From Verpa conica (lineage: Eukaryota > Ascomycota > Pezizomycetes > Pezizales > Morchellaceae), in contig JAUFSD010000020.1 in the NCBI GenBank assembly GCA_033030425.1, forward strand, positions 682,001 through 746,000: DNA of 64,000 bases. The letters are read 5' to 3'. Positions 22,103 through 32,250 of the stretch are shown piece by piece. The position numbers and the translations under genes are program-made. Position 1 is the first letter of the stretch, and every line of letters begins with the position of its first letter. A model generated the notes under the pieces. It saw only the letters and a program-made list of their open reading frames with translations, had not been told where the DNA came from and did not search any database.

Positions 22103-22715
22103 TGTGAAGAATAGCGGAGTAACAGCTTAGGACGTAAGTCCTAATGGTATAACTCTACAGGTACGATGCACAGAAAGAAACGTAAAGCCAGTGAATGGGT
22201 GGTAACAACAGAGTAAACTATTACTATAAAGAACAGGCAAGCGAGGATTCTGAGCATGTAATACCAAACAAGATAGCGTAGTAGATTGTTGTCTATGTCT
22301 AGAGAATTACTGTCCCAGAAAGAGGGAGAACGGCCCGCTATTTATACAGAAAAGTCCTTTATCCTCCAACCGAGATAACTATGTAAAAACCGAGGTGGGA
22401 ACGCCGTTTGACCCTGAAAACCGTAACAAAGTAAAGGTAACCAAAAGAAATGAGTAATACAATGCTTGTAAGCGAAATGGAGTGTTGAGTAAACATAAAA
22501 TGAGCGCAACAAAATATGACTCATAACAAATGGCGCAATACATGTGAGTAATAAGGTATGCGACCTTTCGATAAACATTAGTAGTTATGTAAAAATGTAA
22601 TAAATGTAAAAATGTATCGAGAAAACAATCAATACTGCCGTCGTAATGAAATGTAGCAAATGGAGATAAAAGGTTATACAATCAAGGAAAGACTGAGAAT
22701 CTCAAAAAAATAACA
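22103..22715 (-). mobile_element. Solo LTR of Copia family A, in Gypsy D reverse transcriptase
   Basis: This 613-bp copy has ends TGTGAAGAATAG and AAATAACA and direct TTCCT duplications at 22098-22102 and 22716-22720. It interrupts the RT just after the Y-L-D-D motif region. Confidence 0.93.
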
Positions 22716-23956
22716 TTCCTCTGCTGTTTTGCTATAAATTAGAATATCGTCAAGATAGCCTACTATACCTTGGTCCAAGTATTCTCTGAGGATGTCGTTC
22801 ATCACGTTCTGGAATGTTGCTGGTGCGTTCACCATGCCAAACGGCATTACTAAGTACTTGTAATGTCCGTAGCAGGTCCTAAAAGCGGTTTTTTCTTCGT
22901 CCCCTTGTTTAATTCTGATGAGGTTGTACCCCTCCTTCAGGTCTATCTTCGAGAAAATGGTAGAGCCAGATACTCTATCCCTAAGCTCATCCATAAGGGG
23001 CAAAGGATACTTATTTTTGATAGTTATCCTGTTAAGCCCTTGGTAGTCGACGCAAAGTCGCAAGCTACCATCTTTTTTCTTGACAAATAATATAGGCGCG
23101 CCGTAGGGCGACTTGCTGGGGCGGATCTTACCTAGCCAGATCATTTTTTCCAAGTACTCCTTCAGCACACCCAACTCCAAAGCCGATAAGTTATACACTG
23201 GACCCCAGGTAGGCTTTGTTGTTGGGTCCAGGTCTATGGCATGGTCATATGGGCGGTGAGGGGGTAGCTCGTCGGCTTTTGACGGATAAAACACGTCAAG
23301 TAGCTCGTGGTATTCCTTAGGTATTAGGCCTCCCAGCTGTTCCCTTTCGGTTAACTCACAGCTAACTGCTCCAATTGATTGGGCGTCAGGATCCTCTGCC
23401 ACACTCTCGTCATAGACTACCACCGGCTTATTAGCGGTACAAGCATGAGGACAATTCTTACCACGGAACTCAAGTCTTCCATTGGAATGAAGCACTGGGT
23501 TATGTTATTGTATCCACCAGGCTGGTAGAATTGCGTCAAAGTCTGCCAGGGTATCTGCAATCTCGAATGATATTTCGGATTGGTGCATGCCTTCTATCAT
23601 TAGTATAGGTAATGTAAAGGCTTGTCCCACGCCTGATGCCATTTTTCCATCAAATTCCATTATTTGGGCGGGGTCGTCTCTTTCCATCTTTGGGACATTA
23701 TATAAAGAAACAAAACGCGAACTCAAACCGGGCCCGTGGCTCCGGTATCCAACAATACTTTACAGCGTTTTATACAATTAGCTAAACAAAAATTAAAGGT
23801 GGCAATAGGACGTGCTCCGTGTACTGGCTCCGTCGCTTGTTTTTTCTTCGGGGTGGATTTCTCCTCCTCCGGTCTTTTTCTTTTAGAACTGTTTTTGGAC
23901 TTTTCTCCCAGTAAAAGTGTGGCAATATGGGGCAAATCTAGATGTAACACAATCAC
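22716..23956 (-). pseudogene. Gypsy element D: protease and reverse transcriptase
   Basis: Reading on the minus strand, a protease fragment (23956-23723) contains L-L-D-T-G-A-T. After one stop and a frame change the sequence continues (23726-23505). From 23495 down to 22716 a long frame holds the reverse transcriptase: the [14 protein letters not shown] block, the L-C-V-D-Y-Q-G-L-N block, P-F-G-M-x-N-A-P, and Y-L-D-D-I-L-I-Y just before the inserted LTR. All catalytic Asp residues are kept. The element is dead because of the frame breaks near the protease and the two LTR insertions. Confidence 0.88.
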
Positions 23957-24542
23957 ACACTAGTTTAGTGCAAGCACTGCTCGGCACTAATCTAGTGGAT
24001 GAATTGTGGTAGGGGGAGGTTTCAGGCTAAGCCTAGTAGCTATCTCAAAGAGATTGACTTACTAGACTAAACTTGGTAGGCTAATATGTTCATAAGAACT
24101 AAAGATAGCCGGTCAATTGCATATATTGATAACTAACTTGGGTAGCTGAATCCTGCCGACCCAAAACTAGCTAGACACGGCAGGTTTTATACTAAAACGA
24201 AAACATACATAAACAAGCCGGGGCATTTCATGCTCCAGTCCAAAATCAGATAAACAGTAATCAAAATAACCCGGCACAACCATTCCTCCATTTCTGTCAT
24301 GTTCCTCCGATCCCGGTACCCTAATCCCCGATCCATGCCAGGATCAAAACACTAAAGAAATACTAATCATCCCGATCCGGTACCACCCTGGTACAACAAT
24401 TGCTCCGTTTCCGGCGGGGTTCCCAAACATAGTAAAATAGATCCAAAGAAACAATAAAGAAATCCCAAGGTGGTTAGTGCCATAACCGCATCCAAAACAT
24501 GTAAAACAAAAAAAACAAAGTAACACAGCAGGGGCGGTTACA
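23957..24542. other. Spacer between gag and pol of Gypsy D
   Basis: No protein-like frame is seen on either strand. It lies between the gag stop (24543) and the protease start on the minus strand, so it is internal DNA of element D that may have decayed. It contains two related stretches with CCGGTACC and AACCATTCCTCC / ACAATTGCTCC (about 24270-24320 and 24375-24420), a weak short duplication. Confidence 0.4.
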
Positions 24543-25066
24543 CTAGACCTGGGGAGTATGGACGCCCTTCCAAAAATCCCCCTCAGATGTGCCTGCGTTA
24601 TCGAACACCATCTGGGTATCTCCTTTGTTGTCCATTCTAGCAGCGGCTGCGGCGGCTTTTGCCTTGACCCGATGTTGTTGCTTACGTGGTCTGGGAGGCT
24701 CTTCTGGGGTTTCCTCTTCCTCCTCTCTCAAACGCTTGGTAAAGGTGTAGGCTGAAACAGCGGCACTGGTATTAATATCTGAAGCACAATAGCCCCAGAC
24801 ATGCCCCTTCTTGCCACATCGTTAGCATGTATCTTCTTTTTCACATCTGGCCATGGCATCTCGTGGGACGCCTTTGGTTGCTTCCACGAAATTGAAGTGC
24901 TTTCGAGGGTAAGTTTTCTTTGCTGGAGGGGCGGATTTATCATCCTTCTTCTCCGTGCTTGTCGGTTTCTCTTTCATTTCCTCTCTTTTTACTTGCTTTG
25001 CTTTGAACCTAGAGTGGCGTTGCACTGATTGTTCGCCTTGGGCACCTGGGACTCGAGAGAGCAAAC
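24543..25066 (-). pseudogene. Gypsy element D gag, 5' truncated
   Basis: The minus strand encodes a basic, Lys-rich Gag tail and a CCHC knuckle (C-x-R-C-G-K-K-G-H-x4-Y-C, about 24790-24835) in which a TAA replaces the residue after the first Cys. An acidic, Pro/Arg-rich end closes at 24543. The gag N-terminus is missing: at 25067 the sequence changes abruptly to LTR family B. Confidence 0.7.
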
Positions 25067-25440
25067 TGTAAAACTGGCCTATACAATTGTCCAGGCTACA
25101 TCCCGTCAAGCTTAGAGTTCAGTCCGAAGGTATAGGATACCAACTACCAAGGTCTCCTCAGTCAACAGTAGTAGTTGTTCCTTTAAATCGCACAAGAGAG
25201 TTACAAACTATGATATTGTCAAGACTCACTAGAGTTAGTTAGATAAAGCAGAAAGTTGTTCAGTTGAAGCTTCCAAAGTCACAAGCAAAATGTTTGTAAT
25301 AGAGTTATAAGGTAAAGGTAGTTCGATAGATTCAAATATATTGATAAGACTCATTCTTCCCATTGATGTTCTGGTAAAGAGACAAATCTGCCGACTATTT
25401 TATATACCGCGGTTTGGGCTCGCGGATTTATTCTAAATCC
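25067..25440 (-). repeat. LTR family B, copy 3, partial (sense minus)
   Basis: The plus strand starts TGTAAAACTGG and follows the reverse complement of the last 374 bp of B up to ATTCTAAATCC, where a family A LTR begins. This is the 3' part of B only. Confidence 0.8.
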
Positions 25441-26056
25441 TGTTATTTTTTCCAGATTCTCAGTCTGTCTTTCCTTGTTTGTATAACCTTTTATCTCCAT
25501 TTGCTACATGTCATTACGATGACAGTTCTGATTGTTTTCTTGATACATTTTTACATTTATTACATTTTTACATAACTACTAATGTTTATCGAAAGGTCGC
25601 ATACCTTATTACTCACATGTATTGCGCCATTTGTTATGAGTCATATTTTGTTGCGCTCATTTATGTTTACTCAACACACCATTTCGCTTACAAGCATTGT
25701 ATTACTCATTTCTTTTGGTTACCTTTACTTTGTTACGGTTTTCAGGGTCAAACGGCGTTCCCACCTCGGTTTTTACATAGTTATCTCGGTTGGAGGATAA
25801 AGGACTTTTCTGTATAAATAGCGGGCCGTTCTCCCTCTTTCTGGGACAGTAATTCTCTAGACATAGACAACAATCTACTACGCTATCTTGTTTGGTATTA
25901 CATGCTCAGAATCCTCGCTTGCCTGTTCTTTATAGTAATAGTTTATTCTGTTGCTACCACCCACTCACTGGCTTTACGCTTCTTTCTGTGCATCGTACCT
26001 GTAGAGTTATACCATTAGGACTCGCGTCCTAAGCTGTTACTCCACTATTCTTCACA
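25441..26056 (+). mobile_element. Family A LTR with unmatched flanks (recombinant copy)
   Basis: This 616-bp LTR has intact TG...CA ends but is preceded by AATCC and followed by TTGAC. On the left it interrupts a minus-oriented B copy and on the right a plus-oriented B copy. Each flank would be half of a normal target duplication from two different insertions. Confidence 0.88.
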
Positions 26057-26212
26057 TTGACGATATCGTAGTTCGTAACTCTCTTGTGGGATTTAAAGGA
26101 ACAACTACTACCGTTGACTGAGGAGACATTGGTAGCTGGTATCTTATACCTTCAAACTGAACTCTGAGCTTGACAGAAACTACTCTGGACAATTGTATAG
26201 GCCAGTTTTACA
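26057..26212 (+). repeat. LTR family B, copy 4, partial (sense plus)
   Basis: The last 156 bp of B (TTGACGATATCG...CCAGTTTTACA) in plus orientation, matching 9543-9698. It abuts the CTG-rich part of repeat R at 26213. Confidence 0.8.
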
Positions 26213-27119
26213 GTCCTGCTGGCGGTCCTGCTGCAGCTGTTGCGCTGGGGGTTCTCTGGGGTCACGTTGACGTGTCGGACATGGGAGGTTTGTCTCGCCC
26301 CGGGTTGATTGTTTGCTCTATAGGAGAGAGCCTGCAGCTGTTGCTGGAAGGGGTCTGCCTCGGGGTCTGCTCAAGGGTCTGCTCAAGGGTCTGCTCGAGG
26401 TCCATAGACGCGTAGGACATGAAGGGTTTGTACCGTGACGGGTAGGTTGTTTGCTTTATAGGAGAGAACCTGCCTATCTTCCACCCCCCGCCTGCCTGCT
26501 TGCCTGCTTGCCTGCTTGCCTGCTTGCCTGCTTGCCTGCTTGCCTGCTTGCCTGCTTGCCTGCTTGCCTGCTTGCCTGCTTGCCTGCTTGCCTGCTTGTT
26601 GCCTGCTGCCGCTGTCGCGCTGAGAGGCAGCTTGAGGTGCAGTCGACGCGTCGGACCAAGAGTGTTCGTACCTGAACGGGTGGGTTGTTCGCTTGGTGGC
26701 CCGGGGGCTGCTGAAGGCTGCTGGAGGCTTGCTGGGGGTCCTGCTGCAGCTATCACGCTGGGGGTCCTCTGGGGATCACATTGACACGTCAGAAATGAGG
26801 TGTTAGTACCGGTACAGCCGCTGGGGGGGGGCTACTGCTGGCGGTGCTATAAGGCGCTGTTCTCAATAGTTAGCATAGGTTCATAGAGTGGTAGCGAGTG
26901 GGGGGAGGGTGCTGAAGGGAGAGAGGTTGCAGGGCGCGTTATTGTGGTACGGCCGGGTAACACCAGCACCTCTCCAGGAGACTGGAGGCAACAATCCCTT
27001 GCCCGGGCGGAGAATGGTTACCCCCAGTCTCCAGGAGAGCGGGGCGAACCTCTTTCATCCAGGCAACAAAAATCTCCCGGAGACTTTTTTTTTGCTGATG
27101 TTACTTGTCACGCAAACGA
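26213..27119. repeat. GC-rich repeat block with an 8-bp minisatellite
   Basis: This block has imperfect CTG-rich units and a near-perfect tandem array of the octamer TGCCTGCT at about 26490-26599 (13-14 copies). The array is open in several frames on both strands and yields long artefactual ORFs. From about 26820 to 27120 there are G-rich runs and inverted TCTCCAGGAGA-type motifs. No gene is supported. Confidence 0.7.
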
Positions 27120-28175
27120 TACCCATAGTCCTGGAGACTGTAGCTGTGGCCTGGGGGGTTTTGAGGATCCTACTGCTGCTGCTTGGGGGGTCCTGTCGCT
27201 GATGCCTGGAGGGTTTTGCTGCTGTGGCTTAGAAGGTCCTGCTGCTGGTACCTGAGGGGTCCTGAGGACCCTGCTGCTGCTGCTCAGGAGGTCCTGCTGC
27301 TGCCGCCTGGGGGGAGTCTCAAGAGTCCTGCTGCTGTTGCCCGGATGGTCCCGAGGATTCTACTACTGTTGCTTGGGAGCTCTTGCTGCTGCTGCTTAGG
27401 AGGTTTTACTGCTGTTGCCTGGAGGGTCTCGAGGACCCTGCTACTGTCGGTTAGGGGTCCTCCTGCTGCTGTTTAGGGGGTCCTGCTGCTGTTGTTTAGG
27501 AGATCCTGCTTCTGTTGCCTAAGAGGTCCTGCTTCTGTCGCTTGGAGAGTCTTGCTGCTGGCACGACGCGTCAGTAGAACGTATCATGACACGGGTGAAA
27601 AAAGACAAGACAGCCTGCATATAAGCTAGCTTTTACTGTTCAAAGAGCAATAGAGAAATAGGGTAGAGGGGTAGGGGTACAGGCGTAGGGATAGAGGGGT
27701 AGGTGGTGGGGGCAGGCGTGGTGTGGTGCAATGAGATGTGGTTTGGTGTGTTTAGGGACTTAGAGGATTTTGGCAAAGTCCCTAGAGTAATAGGGGTAGG
27801 GGTTAGGTGTATTCCAGGCAGGGTTAAGTGTATCTGGGCAGGGTTAGGGTTGGCGGAATACGCCCCCAAAACCTCGCTTGTTTTTCTTGACAGAACGGTG
27901 GTAAATAAAGACTAGTAATCTGCGGGTAGGAGTGAACAATAGTTCTCTCACAAGAAACAAGAATTTTTAAGTAGTACGGTTTTCAGAGCCTATTGCGGGG
28001 CTCTCCAGACGCTAGCAGCAGTACTAGTAACTATTGCAGAGCGCTCCTGGCGCTGGCAGCCTTATAGTGACGCTTGGTGTGCTAGGGATGCTTGTGATGC
28101 GGGTGACTTCCTGTGATGCAACAGTTGCTACACCAATTGCGTCATGATACGATTGCAGGTTTCCTGATATAGACA
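27120..28175 (-). repeat. Repeat R, right arm (inverted copy)
   Basis: Bases 27120-27560 are CTGCTGCTG-rich units that are the reverse complement of 7908-8230. Bases about 27545-28175 are the reverse complement of 1480-2045, including the GGGTTAGGG-containing middle and the block around CAGTTGCTACACCAATTG. The arms lie about 25 kb apart in inverted orientation. Confidence 0.65.
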
Positions 28176-29159
28176 AAGCTGCAGTAAAATATACCGGGAG
28201 TTTTGGAAGACTCTACCAGATACTTTAAGAGACTCTACCAGAGTCTCTGAAGCCTCCTGGGAGACGTCAGGAGATGTCAGGAGGCTGCAGTACCTAATAT
28301 CCCTGTCAGGGGAGTAAGAATGTACCTGATGTACAAATTAGTAAGCCTGTATCCTGACACAGTGCTTGTCTGTCAGGATAAAATTATTTATATGCTGATG
28401 AAACATTATTAGTATACACATGAACTTTATTTTTCTTGTACATTTCAATATTTATCTTATTCTAGAATTTTTATAATTATAAACCAGTGCCTAAGTCTGT
28501 ATACAGCATAGCTGCTAGACTTTAGTGGACATGATTTACTTTCATACATGCAACAGAATTTGAACTTCTGATCAAATGAGAAAAATATTCCTCAGTTCAA
28601 AGCAACAATCTAACTATTAGGCTACTGAAGTAGTTTGATTCAAGTATTTAGTAGTAAATAACTATAAAGCAGTATATATTTTATTTAGGCTCCAAAAAGT
28701 TATTTAAAATCTAGTTCAACTATCAAGCTTTAAGTACAAGCATACTATGGCCTCCTTCCACTCCACTACAAGTAATGTATTTTCTAAATGTGCTTGAGAC
28801 AATGGTAAAGCTGCTTTGAGATGCCTGCTGAGTGTATGAATTGGTACACTATGGGCTGCCACTGTTGTTCTTATTGACTTAAACTTTTAGACATTGTAGT
28901 CTCTAATTGCTACTTGAATTCCCTCCTCTTTACTCTTCACCTGCTTAGTGGGTGATTCGGGGCAGTTTCTAAGCTAATAGACCTGCCCCAGCCCAAGTTT
29001 GGGGCCTGATTGAGTGAAGAAACTGCTCCAGTGGGGGATAACTAGTGGGGCTCTGTTGGGGCCACTTTAGTTGATTAGGTTAAATTTTGGTTCATAGCAT
29101 CAGCAAAAAAAAATATTCCTCCGGGCTTTCCTTGTAAAAACCGATCACCTATTGGAGAA
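28176..29159. other. Gene-free stretch with a tRNA-like SINE remnant
   Basis: No protein-like frame is seen. On the minus strand, about 28640-28540, a tRNA-like pattern appears: an A-box-like TAATAGTTAGATTG, and about 50 bases later a B-box-like AAGTTCAAATTCT, in AT-shifted form. This suggests an old tRNA-derived SINE or a decayed tRNA. Around 28250-28290 there are short repeats of GTCAGGAG. Bases 28950-29060 are G-rich with repeated GGGGC motifs. Confidence 0.35.
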
Positions 29160-29470
29160 CAGCAGGCGATAATCACGAGGCAAAGCTAGTACCAAGAGAC
29201 TAGGAACTCAAGGACAAGGTAGGTATGGTATTTGAATGCAAATTGTTGCGTGAAGAACTAACTAGCTGACAGAGATGCGTCCCTTTTATACCCTTTCTGG
29301 AGGGACGCTGAGATCAACAATGAGACAATATGAAACTGAAGGAGCGACCTCCTTCTACATAAAACTATAGACGTCTCGTCCTGCGAGGCGTACTTCTTAC
29401 ATGACCGATGATAACCGGAATCCTACAAGATATGAAACTATACATGAAACAAGGAGACAGATAAGGCAGA
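29160..29470. repeat. LTR-like fragment (unassigned family)
   Basis: The stretch shares spaced motifs with 40640-40940: GGTATTTGAATGCAAATTG against GGTATTGAATGCAAGTTG, short hairpins in the middle, and TATGAAAC...GAAACAAG near the end. This suggests two diverged LTRs of one unknown family. No internal region or clear target duplication is seen. Confidence 0.3.
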
Positions 29471-30595
29471 CTAGGAAATGGGGGTTCTTGACATTCCTGG
29501 AGACAAAATACCAAAATTCTATCTCCAAGAGATATGTTTTCAACATTTGATCTTCAGGAGACTGTTTTTAGAAAAAGTCATCTCTAGGAGCTACTGGGAG
29601 GCAGTTTTCCTGAAACTCTGTCTCCAAGAAATGTCTAGAAGATGTCTAGGAGACTGTGGGAGGAATAATTTTTTTTTTGCTGTTGCTAGGAGATTTTTAA
29701 AGGGCAAACCCAACCCAGCCAGGAAATGGAGCGGTTTGGGGCAGTTTCTTGGCGTGGTTCCCCGAAGAGTTTTGGGGACTGAATCCCCCGTGACAAACAC
29801 TACACATGCTGCTTCTTATTTTATTAAAATATTAAGTTCTATTACTTCATCAAGTATATTAGAGGCTCTTGAGTGCTTAGAATCATGAGACTACTCGAGT
29901 GAATTGTATTTGTAATCTGTTTGACTCCAGTATCTCCAACCTTGTTTACCTATTATTATTGCTTTTCTTAGTCCTAGTCCTCTAGCGCATATACACTTTT
30001 ATAATTATATTTTAGTGTTTTTATTGGTTCTAAACTGTTCATTATATTATATTTGTATTTAGTATATAGGGTACTGTAAAACGATCCAGCGGCATCAATT
30101 TCACAACCACAACACATAATATAGACAGGCTGAGTTGTTTATAAGTTTATTGGAGTATGTAGATTCTTGGTATGACTCAAAAAATATAATTCACTTCCAA
30201 CTTATATTCTAGGCTAGAGATTCTATGCTAAACACTGCTCCCGCTATACTACTTTTTGCTAACTAGTCATATTTTGGTAATATAACTAGCAATGGGTGGT
30301 GGATACTGGGAGCGCTTGGGTGGCTTGGGTGGCTGGTGGTTACCCGGCCTACCCCTTTGTGTTGACAGGCGACATCAGCGTACCTCTCCTGCTTGCTACC
30401 CCCCCTATTGCTACCGACAAACACCTATCTACTGCCATATCGACTGGATTTTGCTGCTTGTGAGTACCCCCCCATTTAGACGTCATTTGCATGCTTCGCT
30501 GACCTCCATATCGACCCCCATATCGACCCCCCTGCTGGCCTCGATTCTCTGTCTATTTAGACCTCTTTTCGCCGCCTTTTCTGACGTCTCTCCGA
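29471..30595. other. Gene-free AT-rich stretch
   Basis: A 136-codon frame at 29478-29888 is built on repeated TCTCCAAGAGA/CTCCTGGAG motifs and looks non-coding. The remainder is AT-rich with no recognised element. From about 30290 the sequence becomes G/C-rich and leads into the minisatellite. Confidence 0.4.
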
Positions 30596-31390
30596 CGCCG
30601 ACTGCCCGCCCGCCCGCCCGCCCGCCTGCTCTGGCAGCGAACCTCTGCCTACCTGGATCTCGACCAGACATCGACTGCCTGCTTGCTTCGCCCCAGCAGC
30701 AACCCCCCCCCCTAGGAACGAACCTCTGCCTCTCTGGACCTCGACCAGACATCGACTGCCTGCTTGCTTCGCCCCAGCAGCAACCCCCCCCTAGGAACGA
30801 ACCCCTGCAGCAGATACCTCCTCTGGACCTCGACCGGACAGCGACTGCCTGCTTGCCTGCTTGCCTGCTTGCCTGCTTGCCTGCTTGCCTGCTTGCCTGC
30901 TTGCCTGCTTGCTCGGACAGCGAACCTCTGACTATCTGGACCTCGACCAGACATCGACTGCGTGCTTGCTTTGCCCCAGCAGCAACCCCCCCTAGGAACG
31001 AACCCCTCTGGACCTCGATCGGACATCGACTGCGTGCCTGCTTTGCCCCAGCAGCAACCTCCCCCCCTAGGAACGAACCCCTACCTGGACCTCGACCAGA
31101 CAGCGACTGCCTGCTTGCCTGCTTGCTCGGGTAGCGGACCTCTGACTACCTGGACCTCGACCAGACAGCGACTCTCGTACCCTGGGAGAGAACCTCTGCC
31201 TTTCTGGACCTCGACTGCGTGCTTGCTTCGCCCCAGCAGCAACCCCCCCCCCTAGGAACGAACCCCTGCAGCAGAGACCTCTTCTGGACCTCGACCAGAC
31301 AGCGACTCTCTGTCTCCCGTGCCCTGGCAGCAAACCTCTGCCTTTCTGGACAGCGACTCCCTTTCTGAGAGAACCTCTGCCTGCAAGCAC
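30596..31390. repeat. Minisatellite with about 75-100-bp units and an internal octamer array
   Basis: Units contain in order CTGGACCTCGACCAGACA, CGACTGCCTGCTTGC, CCCAGCAGCAACCCCCCC and CTAGGAACGAACC. About eight imperfect copies can be followed. One unit carries an expansion of the octamer TGCCTGCT (about 30846-30912), the same octamer as at 26490-26599. A 280-codon plus frame across it is low complexity and not credible as a gene. Confidence 0.75.
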
Positions 31391-31489
31391 CCTTTGTATC
31401 GATTGATATAGAATCCCTGCGCTGACCATACATATATAGACAGTAATTAGACAACTGTCCCGCCTTGATCTACAACACGTTCTTCCTCC

Positions 31490-31660
31490 TGTTCTCGCTC
31501 CAGCTCGAGTTCACACTCCGCTCCGCTCCCATTCTCGCTCCTGATCCCACTCCCGTTTTCGCTCTTGCTCTCGATACCGCTCCCGATCCCACTCCTGTTT
31601 CCGCTCTCGATCCCGCTCTCAATCCCGCTCTCAATCCCGCTCCAATTATCGCTACCGTTC
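31490..31660. repeat. 12-bp tandem repeat, CTCGATCCCGCT type
   Basis: Imperfect dodecamer units (CTCAATCCCGCT, CTCGATCCCGCT, CTCCCGATCCCA) run through this stretch. Nothing coding is seen between the minisatellite and the dioxygenase gene apart from this. Confidence 0.65.
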
Positions 31661-32112
31661 TTTAGGTTGGTTCCCAGCTCTCTTTCGTCAGTTTCTTTAT
31701 GTGTTCTATTTGCGTGTGTGATATTGGGTTTAGCAACCCACCCCCGGTTCGCTTCACGGACGCAGCGCTCCTAGGCCGCATCGACTCGTACATGTACGGT
31801 TGACAGGGAGTTTCTCTTCTTTCCGTGAAAGAAGAGAGCAGTGAAGCGTGGCAATTCGGCCCGCAGGTACGGCTTTGACTCTGAGTCTGACTCGAGTCTC
31901 TGCCCTATTCTGCACCCTTGCCGTGGGGATAAAGCTTTCTCGGGAAATAAAGGTCCGCTCCTCCGGAGTTGAAATACGGCACCGCTGTGACTTGCTCACG
32001 CAACGCCCTCCTGGTAGAGATTATAAACACCCGTCTTGTTCGATCTGTAGACGTGATTACACCGTATACCCTCCTGCTAGAGGTTTTAAAAGCCCACGTA
32101 TGATGGAATCAT

Positions 32113-32187
32113 GCATCTGCTACCTGCTACTTGCTACCTGCTACCTGCTACTTGCTGCCTGCTGCCTGCTATCTGCTACCTGCTCTT
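32113..32187. repeat. 7-bp tandem repeat TGCTACC in 5' region of dioxygenase gene
   Basis: About ten units of TGCTACC/TGCTACT/TGCTGCC lie 60-140 bp upstream of the start codon at 32251. An A/T-rich TATA-like site (AAATATAAAC, about 32223) follows. Confidence 0.6.
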
Positions 32188-32250
32188 TACTTAACCTTTT
32201 ACTTTCTTAGCTTTACTTTAAAAAATATAAACTGACGGGAGAGAAAAGAC

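Noticed and set aside
26262..26756. 164-codon minus-strand ORF with a Q-A-G-K repeat
   Set aside because: It is produced by the octamer minisatellite, which is open in several frames.
29478..29888. 136-codon plus-strand ORF
   Set aside because: Built from repeated TCTCCAAGAGA-like motifs, with no domain, promoter or splice context.
30292..31134. 280-codon plus-strand ORF
   Set aside because: It crosses an 8-bp array and larger tandem units. The peptide is repeat-derived (A-C-L-L-A-C-L-P) and open frames exist on both strands.
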